Shown: positions 45,351 through 56,599 of the stretch, in pieces
Layout: the number at the start of each line of letters is the position of its first letter
Numbering within the stretch: position 1 is the first letter of the stretch
NCBI RefSeq assembly: GCF_032854445.1
Contig: NC_088298.1
Location: 16,171,504 to 16,235,503, forward strand
Direction: 5' to 3'
Length of the DNA: 64,000 bases
Source: Liolophura sinensis
Taxonomy: Eukaryota; Mollusca; Polyplacophora; Chitonida; Chitonidae
Notes under the pieces: generated by a model
Seen by the model: the letters and a program-made list of their open reading frames with translations, nothing else
Databases searched by the model: none
Told to the model about the DNA's origin: nothing
Translations under genes and position numbers: made by a program

Positions 45351-45449
45351 GTTTCACCAACGGACGATTCCTCATACCCCATCCCTCAGAATGCATCATG
45401 TGTTTTATTATACCGAGAAAACAGTTCATATTTTCAGGTTGTGATTAAA

Positions 45450-46310
45450 TTATGGGATTTCTACGTCCATAACGGATCTATAACCATAAACCGTTGTTTA
45501 CATTGCGAACAAGCAGACGTCGGAGAGGTAACAAAGGGAAATAACTGCCGTAGAATCAACGCACGTAATCGTTGGATATTAGCACGAGATCGTTGGGTAT
45601 TGCCTTGCGAGCGTGACGTTGCAATCCTTGTGCGCGTGATCGTTATAGATCATGTTTTGCAGAAAACAATGTGACCATCCCTCGACTAGCTGAAACTAAC
45701 AATAACCCCATGAGGTGTAATAATTCAGGATGATTCTGAGCCTTTGTGCAGATAATCCATGTAAAGAATTTTGATATTCAACATTTCGGCCATGAGTGTT
45801 CGTTCTCCATAGAACGCCTACAACAGAATCACATCTTTGGTCATGGAGTGGGTTTGTGGGAAGTCAATCAGGATCAGTGTCTATTACTGATGGCGTGGAA
45901 AACCCCTCTGGAGGCTAACCATCGAATATTCCCACCTACCCTAAAAGAGCCGTCGATGTGAACAGCCCGTAATAAAGATGGTATCATACAACAAGATAAA
46001 ACTTTCATCATTTCTTGGCAACAACGTATTATTATATTTACCCGATCCACCTTCTCTTCGGTAATAAATCGCTGACACAGATTGAGTATCACTTAATGTT
46101 TCGGTTTCGGATTGATAGATAGGAATAAATCGATTTTCATGCTGGTATCGTCGAGTTTTGGTTCTAGATAGCTGAAATCCACAGTATATATTAACTTGTC
46201 CACATCGGAGAACAGTTGCCTAGCGCATTGATCGTGGTGAAAACAACTATAGTGGAGTGTCTGCTGCAGTCAGATATATGAACCTTTATACAATGTTGGC
46301 CGTTGTAGGT
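45450..46310. other. no gene or repeat recognised
   Basis: Short open frames only (72 codons or fewer). None resembles a known family and none is repeated elsewhere in the window. Confidence 0.4.
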
Positions 46311-46314
46311 AAGT

Positions 46315-46336
46315 GGGGTGGGGGTGGGGGGTGGGG
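46315..46336 (+). other. G-quadruplex motif
   Basis: Four G-runs of 4 to 6 are separated by single T residues within 22 bases (46315-46318, 46320-46324, 46326-46331, 46333-46336). This is a textbook four-run pattern for an intramolecular G-quadruplex. Confidence 0.9.
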
Positions 46337-46869
46337 ACATAATGCCTAAAGATACCGCAGTAACATACCCTTGATCAAGGGCCATAAATCAAAGGTAAAA
46401 ATAGGTGTAACAAAACGATTTTCCGTTGACATCTTCCTTGCTCAAGGTAAGGTTAAGGTAAGTCTGTATTGTGCATGGTGAGTGTTTAATCAAAATGTTT
46501 TAGCAGAATAAGAAAGAAAATAAAAAGTCCCTGTGTCATGTAGAAGTGATCTCTCCAAGATATACTTATATGGCTTATGTACCAGGTACACGGTTTGGAT
46601 GCTGGCTTCATTGATTTGCCTATGCCAGTCCTACTTGTCTTTCATCATCACTGAAGTGCTTCGACTCCTTCTCTTTGCATGGCTCTGTCCTAAGTTCATA
46701 CTGTAGTATTTCTTTGATGGTTTGTGTCCAATATTTATTTTGGAATTGTCATTGCCATTACTTACCTTGAAATCCCGTTTTAGAATATGAATGTTTGGAC
46801 ACATAGGTAAGTTGTAACAGGAAAATATATAGTGATTTCTAAAATAATGTTTCTAACATCTGCTCTGCA

Positions 46870-47146
46870 GTATAATGTGGCAATTTTCCTTCATAACTCG
46901 TGACATAAATTTCCTAAATATTTTGTATTTTCATGCCCGCGTTTAACGAGTATGAAAGAAGAGTAGGGCCATCGAGTTCTGTTGTGGGTTACTTTTCCCT
47001 GTAATCAGAATATTGTGGCAATTTTCCTTCATAACTTGTGATGTAAACCTCCTAGGTATTTTGTATTTTCATGCCCATGTTTAGCGAGTATGAAAGAGAA
47101 GTAGGGCCACCGAGCTCTGTTGTGGGTTACTTTCCCCTGGAAGCGA
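46870..47146. repeat. 138-bp tandem duplication
   Basis: GTGGCAATTTTCCTTCATAA occurs at 46877 and 47015. Both units continue with TTTTGTATTTTCATGCCC, AGTAGGGCCA and GTTGTGGGTTACTTT. Confidence 0.9.
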
Positions 47147-47394
47147 AAGGCAATGTCGTCATTCTGGTTTTCAAGGTGATGAAGAAGCAATGTGAACTTT
47201 AACATGTGTCTAGAAACCAGACAAGTGTTTACCATTTCTCGACTAGACTGATGTGAATTATAGCGCACGCAAAGAGATCTGTTTCACCGAGAAGCGCGCA
47301 CTTCCTGGTCAACAGCCATTCATTAACTTGATGGAAGCAAGCTTACTCAGCACCTCGTGGGAAAAATATTAACGCTCAGTCTGGTAGAGAGAGA

Positions 47395-47580
47395 GAGCAC
47401 GCCATGAATAGCAGCTATCTTCTTGCGCACTGGGAAATAGTTCCTATTTATATTTAAGGTTTTGTCGCTGGTCAGCTGACACAATAATGCTTTCTCAATA
47501 GCACGGTATTATATTTACCTAAATCAAAGCAATCTATTAGCATTTTGCAAAGGTTTTCCACACTTTCAGATCGACATAGA
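47395..47580. repeat. C block, copy 1 of the 47-64 kb duplication
   Basis: GAATAGCAGCTATCTTCTTG, TTTGTCGCTGGTCAGCTGAC, ATAATGC and CATTTTGCAAAGGTTTTCCA have counterparts in the same order at 54255-54400. Confidence 0.75.
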
Positions 47581-47849
47581 TTGGTTTCTTGCCACATATT
47601 TCTTCAAACCATGGCCATACATTGCACCCAAAATTTCAGTATTTTAAAACTTATACAGCTGTACAGTACACATGAGATCAAAACTGATTCATTCTTCGAG
47701 ATAAAAGTAGTCTTCTTCTGTTCAACATTCAACAACTATATGATGGTTGTAATCTATATAGTACTCGTATTGCACATTGCACTAGTTGCTTTGCATATGG
47801 AGTGCATTACTCTCCACATAGTACTCGGCACTCAAAAACTCGCTGTCTT

Positions 47850-48545
47850 CCATGTGGTACTTAGGTGCTCGTTGTAGTCTATATGGTACTTAGGTACTCG
47901 TTGTAGTCTATATGGTACTTAGGTACTCGTTGTATTCCATATGGTACTCAGGTACTCGTTGTATTCCATATGGTACTCAGGTACTCGTTGTATTCAATAT
48001 GGTATTCAGGTACTCGTTGTATTCCATATGGTACTCAGGTACTCGTTGTATTCCATATAGTACTCAGGTACTCGTGTAGTCCATATGGTAGTTGCTAATT
48101 CCCATATAATATCGTTGTGGTCCATATTATACACGTAATAGTCCATGCAGTACCTAGGTACTCGTTGTATTCCATATGGTACTCAGGTACTCGTTGTATT
48201 CCATATGGTACTCAGGTACTCGTTGTATTCCATATGGTACTCAGGTACTCGTTGTAGTCCACATGGTACTCAGGTACTCGTTGTAGTCCATATGGTACTC
48301 AGATACTTGTTGTATTCAATATGGTATTGAGGTACTCGTTGTAGTCCATATGGTACTCAGGTACTCGTTGTATTCCATATGGTACTCAGGTACTCGTTGT
48401 AGTCCATATGGTAGTTGCTAATTCCCATATAATATCGTTGTGGTCCATATCATACACGTAGTAGTCCATGCAGTACCTAGGTAGTCGTTGTAGTCCATGT
48501 GGTACTCAGGTACACGTTTCATTCCATATGATATCGCTGTATTTC
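47850..48545. repeat. 29-bp minisatellite with ~323-bp higher-order repeat
   Basis: Units of CATATGGTACTCAGGTACTC plus GTTGTATTC (29 bp) run for about 0.7 kb. A variant stretch containing GTTGCTAATTCCCATATAAT occurs at 48091 and 48414, 323 bp apart, with the units between. Units decay toward the left edge from about 47760. Confidence 0.95.
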
Positions 48546-49444
48546 ATATGCTGCTCCTTGTCTGGCAATGGTTTCAATAGAATTGTAACATAGCAGTGGA
48601 TTGTAGAATTGTATAGATTTAGTAGGATAGGGCTGACAAATCTATTTCCCAATCACTCTCAATACTCAGCAAACTGCATATTGTTAACAACAATAACGTC
48701 ATCACTGTGACAAATAGGGCGATTCTCCTTCTTGTCTGTTGTCGTATAACAATATTGGCTACTATAAGTCACAATGTAGACGGGGGTTACTTCCCATTTA
48801 GTTCTCTTCTGTTCTTTAATCCAGAGACTCTGTGACGCAATTTTATGTTAAGCCTGGTCGAATACGTAATCTTTCCTTAAGCGTAATCTTCTGAGAATCC
48901 ACTCCGGCTTAAAGTGAAAAACATATAAAAAGTTGGGAAATTAGACATATGGGATTGGCATTTTAATTGCTCTTCAAACAGAGTTACATAAGAAAAAAGG
49001 AGTGGCTATTTCTGGTGTGAAAGAAATCAATACTTATATTGAAAACAACAGTTCTTCTGTATGCCCCTAAACTGACAGCGTGGTAGATTACCACATTATT
49101 CATTAGACCTTGTAATCTGATAATTGTGTTTTGACTATTTTTTTTTTGATGTTCTGTTCTTCGCTGTTGTGCGGAATCTGAATAAGCTCAATGTGTCTAA
49201 ATGTATGAATCTGATGAATCCGTTAATACCCTGTATCGTTTAACACATATATAATTTAGATTGGAGGATCAAGCTCTATTTTTCTTTTTTTGGGAACCAT
49301 AAATTGATTCAGTGATATACGAGTCTTCCTCTTAGCAGTCACTTATATATTTTTACCATTAAATTCGATATGTCGAAATGTGAGCTTAGTTAAATTTGAA
49401 CTCTTTTTTAAATTGGTTTTAAACACGGTCTGTTATAAATCTGT

Positions 49445-49556
49445 TTCTCCCGGGCTCTGCATAGTTTCCTCCCACCATAATGCTGGCCGCCGTTATATAA
49501 GTGAAATATTCTTGAATACGGCGTAAAATATCAATTAAATAAATAAATAAATAAAT
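49445..49556 (+). mobile_element. SINE-A, 5' truncated
   Basis: It begins at CTCCCGGGCTCTGC and keeps CCACCATAATGCTGGCCGCC, GTGAAATATTCTTGAATACG and the (AAAT)n tail. Short ATAAATC on both sides is not convincing because the tail itself has that composition. Confidence 0.85.
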
Positions 49557-50454
49557 CAAACGCTCAACTAGTGTACCATTCAGCTACTAAAAAAAACAAA
49601 ACTTGTAAAGCCTTGTTATCATCTTTCTTGCCATGCTCTGTAGGTACAGCTGATATCTATATCTCTCAGGTTGAGTAGAACTTTTTTACCTTTAGCGATA
49701 AGACTTCGAATTCTAATCTCTCCTATTCATTAGTATTCCTCACGTAGTGATTTTCCGCTTTGCATTGGTCCAGAGAAGGTCACATGATGTTCCGCAAAAC
49801 ATGATGGCAATAGCCTCAGGAAAAAATTGGAAGAAATATAAAAGACCACATTTAGGAATAACTTTTCGCACTCTTTCCTCTGAACTTTATATCATTTTTA
49901 TGTTTTCTCCACTTTTAAGCCTTATTTTCACTGATTGCTGGCTTTGGTTAACGGCATATTTATTTTAAAAAGCGGCATGTTGGATTGTGGCAGGAGTTCA
50001 GTAGGTTTTGACTTAGAGTTTTGTACGTTTCTTAACATGTGACCGTGGTCCTCCTTGGACGAGTGGTTGCCGTGATGGCGCAGCACTATGGCTCAAAAAC
50101 CTCTTACAAATGCTGTGACTGGGAGTTAACTTAACTGAACTTTAATCTCCGTTTCTTACATTATCATGTTTGACATTATTTCAGTTTTTAGTATAATATA
50201 ACCTCGATAAATGAAGTCAGTTTATTCCTTGCGATCATGTGATTTCAACCTGGTTCGATTTTAGGGTTCGATGGTAGGAAATATTGTTACATACATAAAA
50301 AAGTCAACATAATCCGTTTGCACAGGCAGTGCTGTTGGCTGTGTTACTATGTGGAGTTTGTTTTACCCGCATATAGTGGGTGCATTTGTAGCAGAGATTT
50401 CTCTCTACTCCATTGTCCAGATTTTACTCTTATTTCATTATTATGAAATGACCC

Positions 50455-50716
50455 AGGGCCTCCGTGGCTCAGTTGATTAGCGCGCTAGCGCAGCGTTATG
50501 ACCCAAGAGTCTCTCACCAAAGCGGTCGCTGTGAGTTCAAGTCCAGCTCATGCTGGCTTCCTCTCGGGCCTTACGTGAGAAAGTCTTTCAACAACCTGCA
50601 GATGGTCGTGGGTTTCCCCTGGGCTCTGCCCACCCACCATAATGCCGGCCGCCGTCGTATAAGTGAAATATTCTTGAGTACGGCGAAAAACACCAATCAA
50701 ATAAATAAATAAATAA
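50455..50716 (+). mobile_element. SINE-A, full length with 12-bp TSD (reference copy)
   Basis: Complete from AGGGCCTCCGTGGCTCAG to (AAAT)n. Box A spans 50465-50482 and box B (GAGTTCAAGTC) 50533-50543, spaced as in tRNA-derived RNA polymerase III promoters. The perfect repeat ATGAAATGACCC lies at 50443-50454 and 50717-50728. Compared with other copies it lacks a few nt in the GCCCGGTTTCC segment. Confidence 0.95.
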
Positions 50717-51279
50717 ATGAAATGACCCCAGTGGTTGTTTCTGAAACAATTGTATAGATGTTTAACATTATGAATGAACCACTGACAACAACAAGCTCAT
50801 GGAGTTTAGCACTATGAATGAATTACTGTTGACAACAATCTTACGCAGTTTAACGTTATGAATGGGGCCCTGACGAAACGCTATTTTCGTAGTGAATGAT
50901 TCAATAGATGGCTAGAAATAAGCGACAATTTTAAAGAAACGAGTAATGGTATAGTAGAAAGGGCAATGAATCAAATAAATAAAACTGGTTACATAAGCCA
51001 GTGATATGTTAAAGAATTCCTGCTCATAAACAGTAAAACTTACGCAGTGCACAGGCAGTGCAATCTTACGAAAGAAAACAATCTGTTTTACAGCGAGTTG
51101 GCTCACTTTTACAGCCAAACAGACTCTTTTATGGTAAAAAATGGAATCTGTGCATGTCAGGCAACGGAGACACATAACACCTGCATAGCTATAAATATTA
51201 ACCATAAGGCAGCGAGTCATTCATTCAATTTTATGTCTTTTTTCTGAATTTTCTGATATATCATATCATATTTTTTGAG

Positions 51280-51990
51280 CAAATGAGTGTTGAGTGTGTT
51301 TTTGAAGTTGATCGTGATTTTGTGACATTTTTTTCATTCAGACACAAAGGAAAGACTGTGGAAACCTATCATTTTGGCTTCAAATTTGAGAATGACGTAC
51401 AAAGTAGATCATTTCTTTCTGGAAAAGTTATATTGAAACATCTTTTCTGTCGGCTAATGATTGCAAACGTAAGTGTAACATTTATTACATTTTTTGTGTT
51501 AACTTTTTGCAATGCATTGTGTGCCTTAAAGTAAATGTCTGCTATATAAATCAAACTCGACTGCACTGAGTCCTTTGTCCATTGACATGATCTCATCTAT
51601 CATCAATCACGTATGTTCGACCAATCACGTTTCAATGTATGGCTTTAAAAGAAATCCAGTCCTATTTTAAGTTTCTTTAGTCTTGACATTTTAAATGTAA
51701 GAGGATATGAAAAAGGGTTAGACGAGCAGAAAATTGCATTGGCTATTAGTCAAGTTTGACCTTAGACGCACCGAGGAATTTTTGTTGAAGAAATTACAGA
51801 TATATACCGGAACGAAACTTGAGATGATAATCGTTAGAGATTTGGATCAGTTGAGAATGTTTGCTGCCTTAATCAAGACAAGTCGATCAGGTACAGTCTG
51901 CAATGCTGAAATCTGTAAGAGACTTTATGTGTCGCAAAAAGAGCACAAGATAGAACAAGAAAAAAAGCCAGTCGTTCTCTGTGTTTCAAT
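51280..51990 (+). repeat. A block, copy 1
   Basis: Its counterpart is 54600-55360. Shared landmarks are GGCTA.TCATTGCA, CAATCACGTATGTTCG, GACATTTTAAATG, AGAGGATATGAAAAAG/AGAAGGATATAAAAGAG, and GTTTGACCTTAGACG/GTTGACCCTAGACG. An 88-codon frame here (51734-52000) is broken in the second copy. Confidence 0.8.
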
Positions 51991-51994
51991 AAAA

Positions 51995-53360
51995 CCCTGA
52001 TGTCAACATTCGCGGAAGCAGAAAAGCCGCGTTATTGTCCCTGATTTGTAAGATTTGGTGCTAAGATGAAGCCAGTGGGAAAGGCCTTGTCTTTTCTTGT
52101 GTCCCTGGTTTGAAATTATTTGGCGTAATCTAAAAAGTACATTAAATTTGTCCGTTTGTTTAAACCTCATTTACGAAAGGATTCAAGTTTAATGAGCTTG
52201 GAATTCAACAAACCAGACCAAATGTACACTAAAAACATTGCGTTTGAAGCATGTTTTACGTAAGAAAACTGTTTTTTTTAGGATCAGCCACCAAATCAAC
52301 AAATAAAATGATATATTTTTACTATTATCCTTATCTAAATTATGTTTGTTGAAAGGTGTTTTTTTTATTAAAGGACATATGCAGGCATACTGAAATCACC
52401 CAGATTCACGCAATGAAATGAAAAACAAACAAAATAAACGCAAAACAATTATAAAACGACATAATTTTTCATTAATATATTTGTTGCTTAACGCCGTACT
52501 CTAGCATAGATCAATTGTCCAATGGCGGTCATTTCCATACTTGGAGGACACTGGAGAATCCGGAAGAAACCACTGACCTTTGGCAAGTTACTGACGAACT
52601 TTCCCACATGTAAAGTACACATTTCGTATTGGTGGCAAACCAATTATCTTGAACGAACGTTCAAATAACCTAAATAACTGAGCAATGTAGTGAACCACGA
52701 CCCTATAAAGGACAGACTTTGCCATAAAGCCGACCAGTCTCCACTGATACCCTCTCTTGATGGCAATTTAAACCCACGCATCTTTGCCACCAAAAACAGC
52801 TCCCTGTGTATTTTTTTCTCTTCTGACAGGCAATTAAGACACGGATCTCACGTGTCACTCATCCCCCAGTTTGTCTTGTGCTTGTAATTTTAAACCGCTG
52901 GTAAGTCCAGCGTAAGGATCATGCCTAACGAAAGATTACGTTGTCGGTTTTAATTTAAAGTTAAGTCACTGGACCTATCAATTATGTAGAGTACCAAAGG
53001 GGAATAACCCTTGTCTATGCTTTGCCAGGCCCAAAGTGCTACACGATGTCAAATTTTCAGCTACCACGACAACAGGCAGTAATCAGCAATGCCTTATTTG
53101 TTTGTGAATTGCACAATGTTCTCAGTTTAGCTGAAACAATCTCCACTTTATTTTTCTTTCGGCGTAACGACACCAGGTCGAGCATCGAGTACATGTAAAT
53201 TGTTAATAGTAATGGTTTTGCAGTTTTATCCAATAGTTAGTACTTTTGAGCTCTATGTAGTAGCCTCAGATATGGTGTGCTAAAAGGGGAGTTAAGTGCC
53301 ATGAATAATATATGATTACAGATTAATCACGTTTGCATAATTTTTATAGTGATTACTGAA
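51995..53360 (+). repeat. B block, copy 1
   Basis: It matches 62112-64000, with GTCAACATTCGCGGAAGCAG, ACTCATCCCCCAGTTTGTCT, AAAGATTACGTTGTCGG and AATATATGATTACAGATTAA in order. It lacks the SINE-B and a ~330-bp extra stretch present in copy 2. A decayed SINE-A-like stretch may lie at 52479-52610 (minus). Confidence 0.85.
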
Positions 53361-54254
53361 AACCATTAAAGAAGCTTTTACGTTCTTGTTGTTGTCAACA
53401 GACTGTCAACAGAGCCTTCAAGACTAGAAAACTTGCCCACAAGACAACAGTCAGGTGTTATTCATGATGTGTCCGCTCCATGCCGAACAGTCTGCTAATC
53501 TACTTTCCCACAGAGTCCTGACTGACGAAGTTCGTGTTATGTTAGCCAGTGTCTAGTTATGTTGATTTGCGTGCTTCTTTGGTATTACTATTCTCTGTGC
53601 ATGTCCGACAAGTCACATTAGTCCAGCGGACAACTGGTATACATTTGTCTGTCCCCTTGAAACAAACTAAAGTGCACATTGCACGGCAGCTGACCTTGAA
53701 GCCAAGAGATTGGAATGCCCGGACGTTTCTGAGGAAAACTAGTCTACAACAGAGCTCAATGGTCTTGCTGCTCTTCCGTAATATGTACTCGTGAAACGTG
53801 TCAGCCCAGTTCTAATGGACATAAAACACACCTAAAGGGCATGTAAGACAGCTGAGCATTTTTTTCACAAAATCCTGAAATGGTATGAAATACAAGGGAA
53901 GGTGTCAGCGATGAGTAATCACTAATATTCCAAGGCCACAGTATATAATGCATTTGTTATTTCCTTTTTCTTTTGTAAACTAATTGGGTGCTTGACGCCT
54001 GTACATGTGTCACTATCAGAGAGGTAAAATACTCAGAAATACAAGATTAAACACAGAAAGAAAGACGAACACTCTGAGGCAAACTCAGTACAATATAAAT
54101 TCTTTCTCGGTTTCAAGATTAGCTAAGATGCAACGTTCACATTAACTTTTGTTTGGAAGTTAACTTATTGTTGGTAAGTGGAGATGTTCATTAACATAAC
54201 TGGCGCTACTTTAAACAGTACCTAGGGGTAGAGTGCATTAGCACTCACTCTGGA

Positions 54255-55360
54255 ATACGAATAGCATCCATCTATTGCCTACTGGAAACTAGGCTTTGTC
54301 GGTGGTCAGATGACAACATAATGCTAGGGCGACAGCGTGGTTTCATATTTAACTATATCATTTCTATTCGTTAACATTTTGCAAAGGATTTTCCACATAG
54401 AGGCAGTTTGGCCAACAAAGTCACTTAGCGCCTGTACAGCCGTCCATGAGTAAATGAAAAAATTAGAGAGGAGCTCGTTCGTCTAAATGTTTTTTCTTTG
54501 TATTGACATTGTAACATGTTTTCTCTCCGCTTCTGAGTGGTATGTGCTCTTTCTAATATTTCTTTTTTGCATCACCGTAATTTCTGTATCTTTTAAGACA
54601 AAAGCGAGTACATATATCATTAAGATATTAAACAACGATGTTCAACTTTACTGAATCAAAGCGGATTAACATTCGTTTATATCTTTTCACACGTTACGTT
54701 TAAAAAGATTTCTTCGTGGCTAGTCATTGCAGACTTGGGTGTAAGCTTTATTGCAATATGTGTTGTAATAAATTTCTTTGCATTGTATTCTGTGCCCTGT
54801 AATAACTATTAATTACATCAAGTTAACATCAGGTACTCTGTTCTTTAACACGGTTGAATCAATCACGTATGTTCGCCCAATGGGCATGATTACATGCCGA
54901 TGACATGTTTGAAAGAATAACACATCTCAAGTGTCTTTTATACACATGTCACGTTGTCTTGTCATAAAGACACGGGATTAAATGGCTCTAAACAACAGAA
55001 ACGCGATTAGCCGTTTCAATGCATGGTTGTCACAAAAGAGCAAAAATTGCTTTAAATTTCCTCTGGCACGACATTTTAAATGCAGAAGGATATAAAAGAG
55101 CATTAGAGACGAGTAGAAAATTACTGAGGCTATACATCCAGGTTGACCCTAGACGGAGCATGGATTTTTGCTGAGGAAGTTACAAATACGTCACGAAATG
55201 AAACCCTAGACAGTAATCGTCTGTAAATTGGATTAGATGGGAATATTTGCTGCCTCAAGGAAGACAGGTCGATGAAGTGCACCAATCTGCGCCCTGATTT
55301 CTGTCAGCGACTAGATATGTCGGCTGGTGACGCAAAAATAAAAAAAGGAAGCAAAATAAT
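54255..55360 (+). repeat. C block and A block, copy 2
   Basis: C-like TTTGTCGGTGGTCAGATGAC and CATTTTGCAAAGGATTTTCC are followed within ~200 bp by the A block (CAATCACGTATGTTCGCCCA, GACATTTTAAATGCAGAAGG). In copy 1 the C and A blocks are 3.7 kb apart, so copy 1 gained the 29-bp array and two SINE-A copies between them. Confidence 0.8.
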
Positions 55361-55699
55361 CCTAATTCCGCAGGAAAATAGACTCCAATAAATTGTATAG
55401 CTAGAGGTTCTTTGTAGTTAAATGAAAACTTACAGTTCTTCAGAGTCCCAGTTTATCTATCTTCTGGTTGTATCACGCACACGACGCTTTTCATTATGTG
55501 TAAGATAAGCAGGATCGTTTTCCGCTCGGTTCCGTATGTTATTTTAACACTTTCTCTAATCATTGTACGTGATTACTGTTACTTTTAAGCTAATCTCTTC
55601 GATGGCCATTCTCGAAACCAAACATTCATTAGTGTGTGTGTGTGTTTTCTAGGTTATTCCTCTTTTCGCGGGCCACTAGCATTGCGATTATAGACCTGG

Positions 55700-55825
55700 G
55701 GCCGCTTGCACAAAGGGATCGTCAGTCCAAGTTGATTGTAAATCACGAAGATCACGATCGGAGCCTTAGTTAACAATCTACACCCTTTTGCAGGAAGGGA
55801 TTGTAAGTTACGATAGTTGTAACTT
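55700..55825 (+). repeat. possible small non-autonomous element
   Basis: GGGGCCGCTTGCACAAAGGG, then TAAATCACGAAGATCACGAT and GGAAGGGATTGTAAGTTACG. I have an impression of this being a widespread invertebrate repeat, but there is no second copy in the window and no terminal repeat was proved. Confidence 0.35.
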
Positions 55826-55829
55826 GTTT

Positions 55830-56580
55830 ACCATTATACCGTATGTCCGTCCAGCAGACAAACCGATATTCTCCTCTTCACGCTACTGTCACAGCGCCTC
55901 CGTCAACTTCTACTTGCACCGGTTCAATGTACACAACTCTGGACTCAGCTCCTGTCTAGATGAGGATACAATTTGCCACTTTCTGTTTGAATGCAGTCTT
56001 TATAGGTTGGTCGGGGTTTGTTTTATTCTGACCTGAATAAGACCAATGTAGTTCGCCTGTCGCTTCAAACTGTTCCTAAAGTCTGACGAAAACCCTATTA
56101 AAGTCTTTCAGGCTGACAGAAAGAAGTTTGATATAATAAATAACAATGAACCAGTCGAAATTAGGTCAGGTTGCTACTGCTTGTATGGGAGAAATTGTTA
56201 TTGTTGCCTTGTATATTGGCACATATCGTTCTTACGAGTTGAGCCAAAAACACAAACCGATGTATGTACGTAAATATAACACATGTTTGACAGAAAATCC
56301 TTTAACCCTTTCCGTTGTAAGCTTGGACACTCTTTGTAAGACGTGAAAAGCATGTAAAGGTAAACCCATTGACAAAAGACACTTGAACACAATTCTTTTC
56401 TATGGTTTATTTATTTGACAGGTGAGTAACGTTTATTGTATGAACTTATCTAGTATATATACCACGTTGCCCGGACTATACTACCGTCTTTCCTAAAATT
56501 CCTGATTTATACTCGTATTGGGCCTTTAATGGTGTGATTAGACGACGTTAAAAATCACGAAAGCGATTAAATTGTAAGTA
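55830..56580 (+). pseudogene. LINE ORF2 C-terminus and 3' region, 5' truncated
   Basis: The plus-strand translation gives YLHRFNVHNSGL, then a C...DEDT.CHFLFEC motif and Y. This is the cysteine/histidine-bearing end that follows the reverse transcriptase in many LINEs. A frameshift later, ENPIKVFQADRKKFDIINN looks like the last residues of such an ORF2. The following AT-rich sequence reaches GACGACGTTAAA at 56541-56552, resembling the SINE 3' core. No RT motif is left; a 5'-truncated insertion is the simplest reading. The right end is uncertain. Confidence 0.7.
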
Positions 56581-56599
56581 ATCTTTGACTCCAGTTATA

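Noticed and set aside
44746-45429. A 227-residue repeat protein on the minus strand
   Set aside because: The frame is produced by a 57-bp satellite; a second minus frame and plus frames are open too, so there is no evidence of selection on any one.
51734-52000. 88-codon plus-strand frame ending near an AATAAA-like site
   Set aside because: The paralogous A block at 55100-55360 has stops and shifts in the matching frame, so coding function is not supported.
55631-55646. Short GT repeat
   Set aside because: About eight dinucleotide units, too short and common to be notable.
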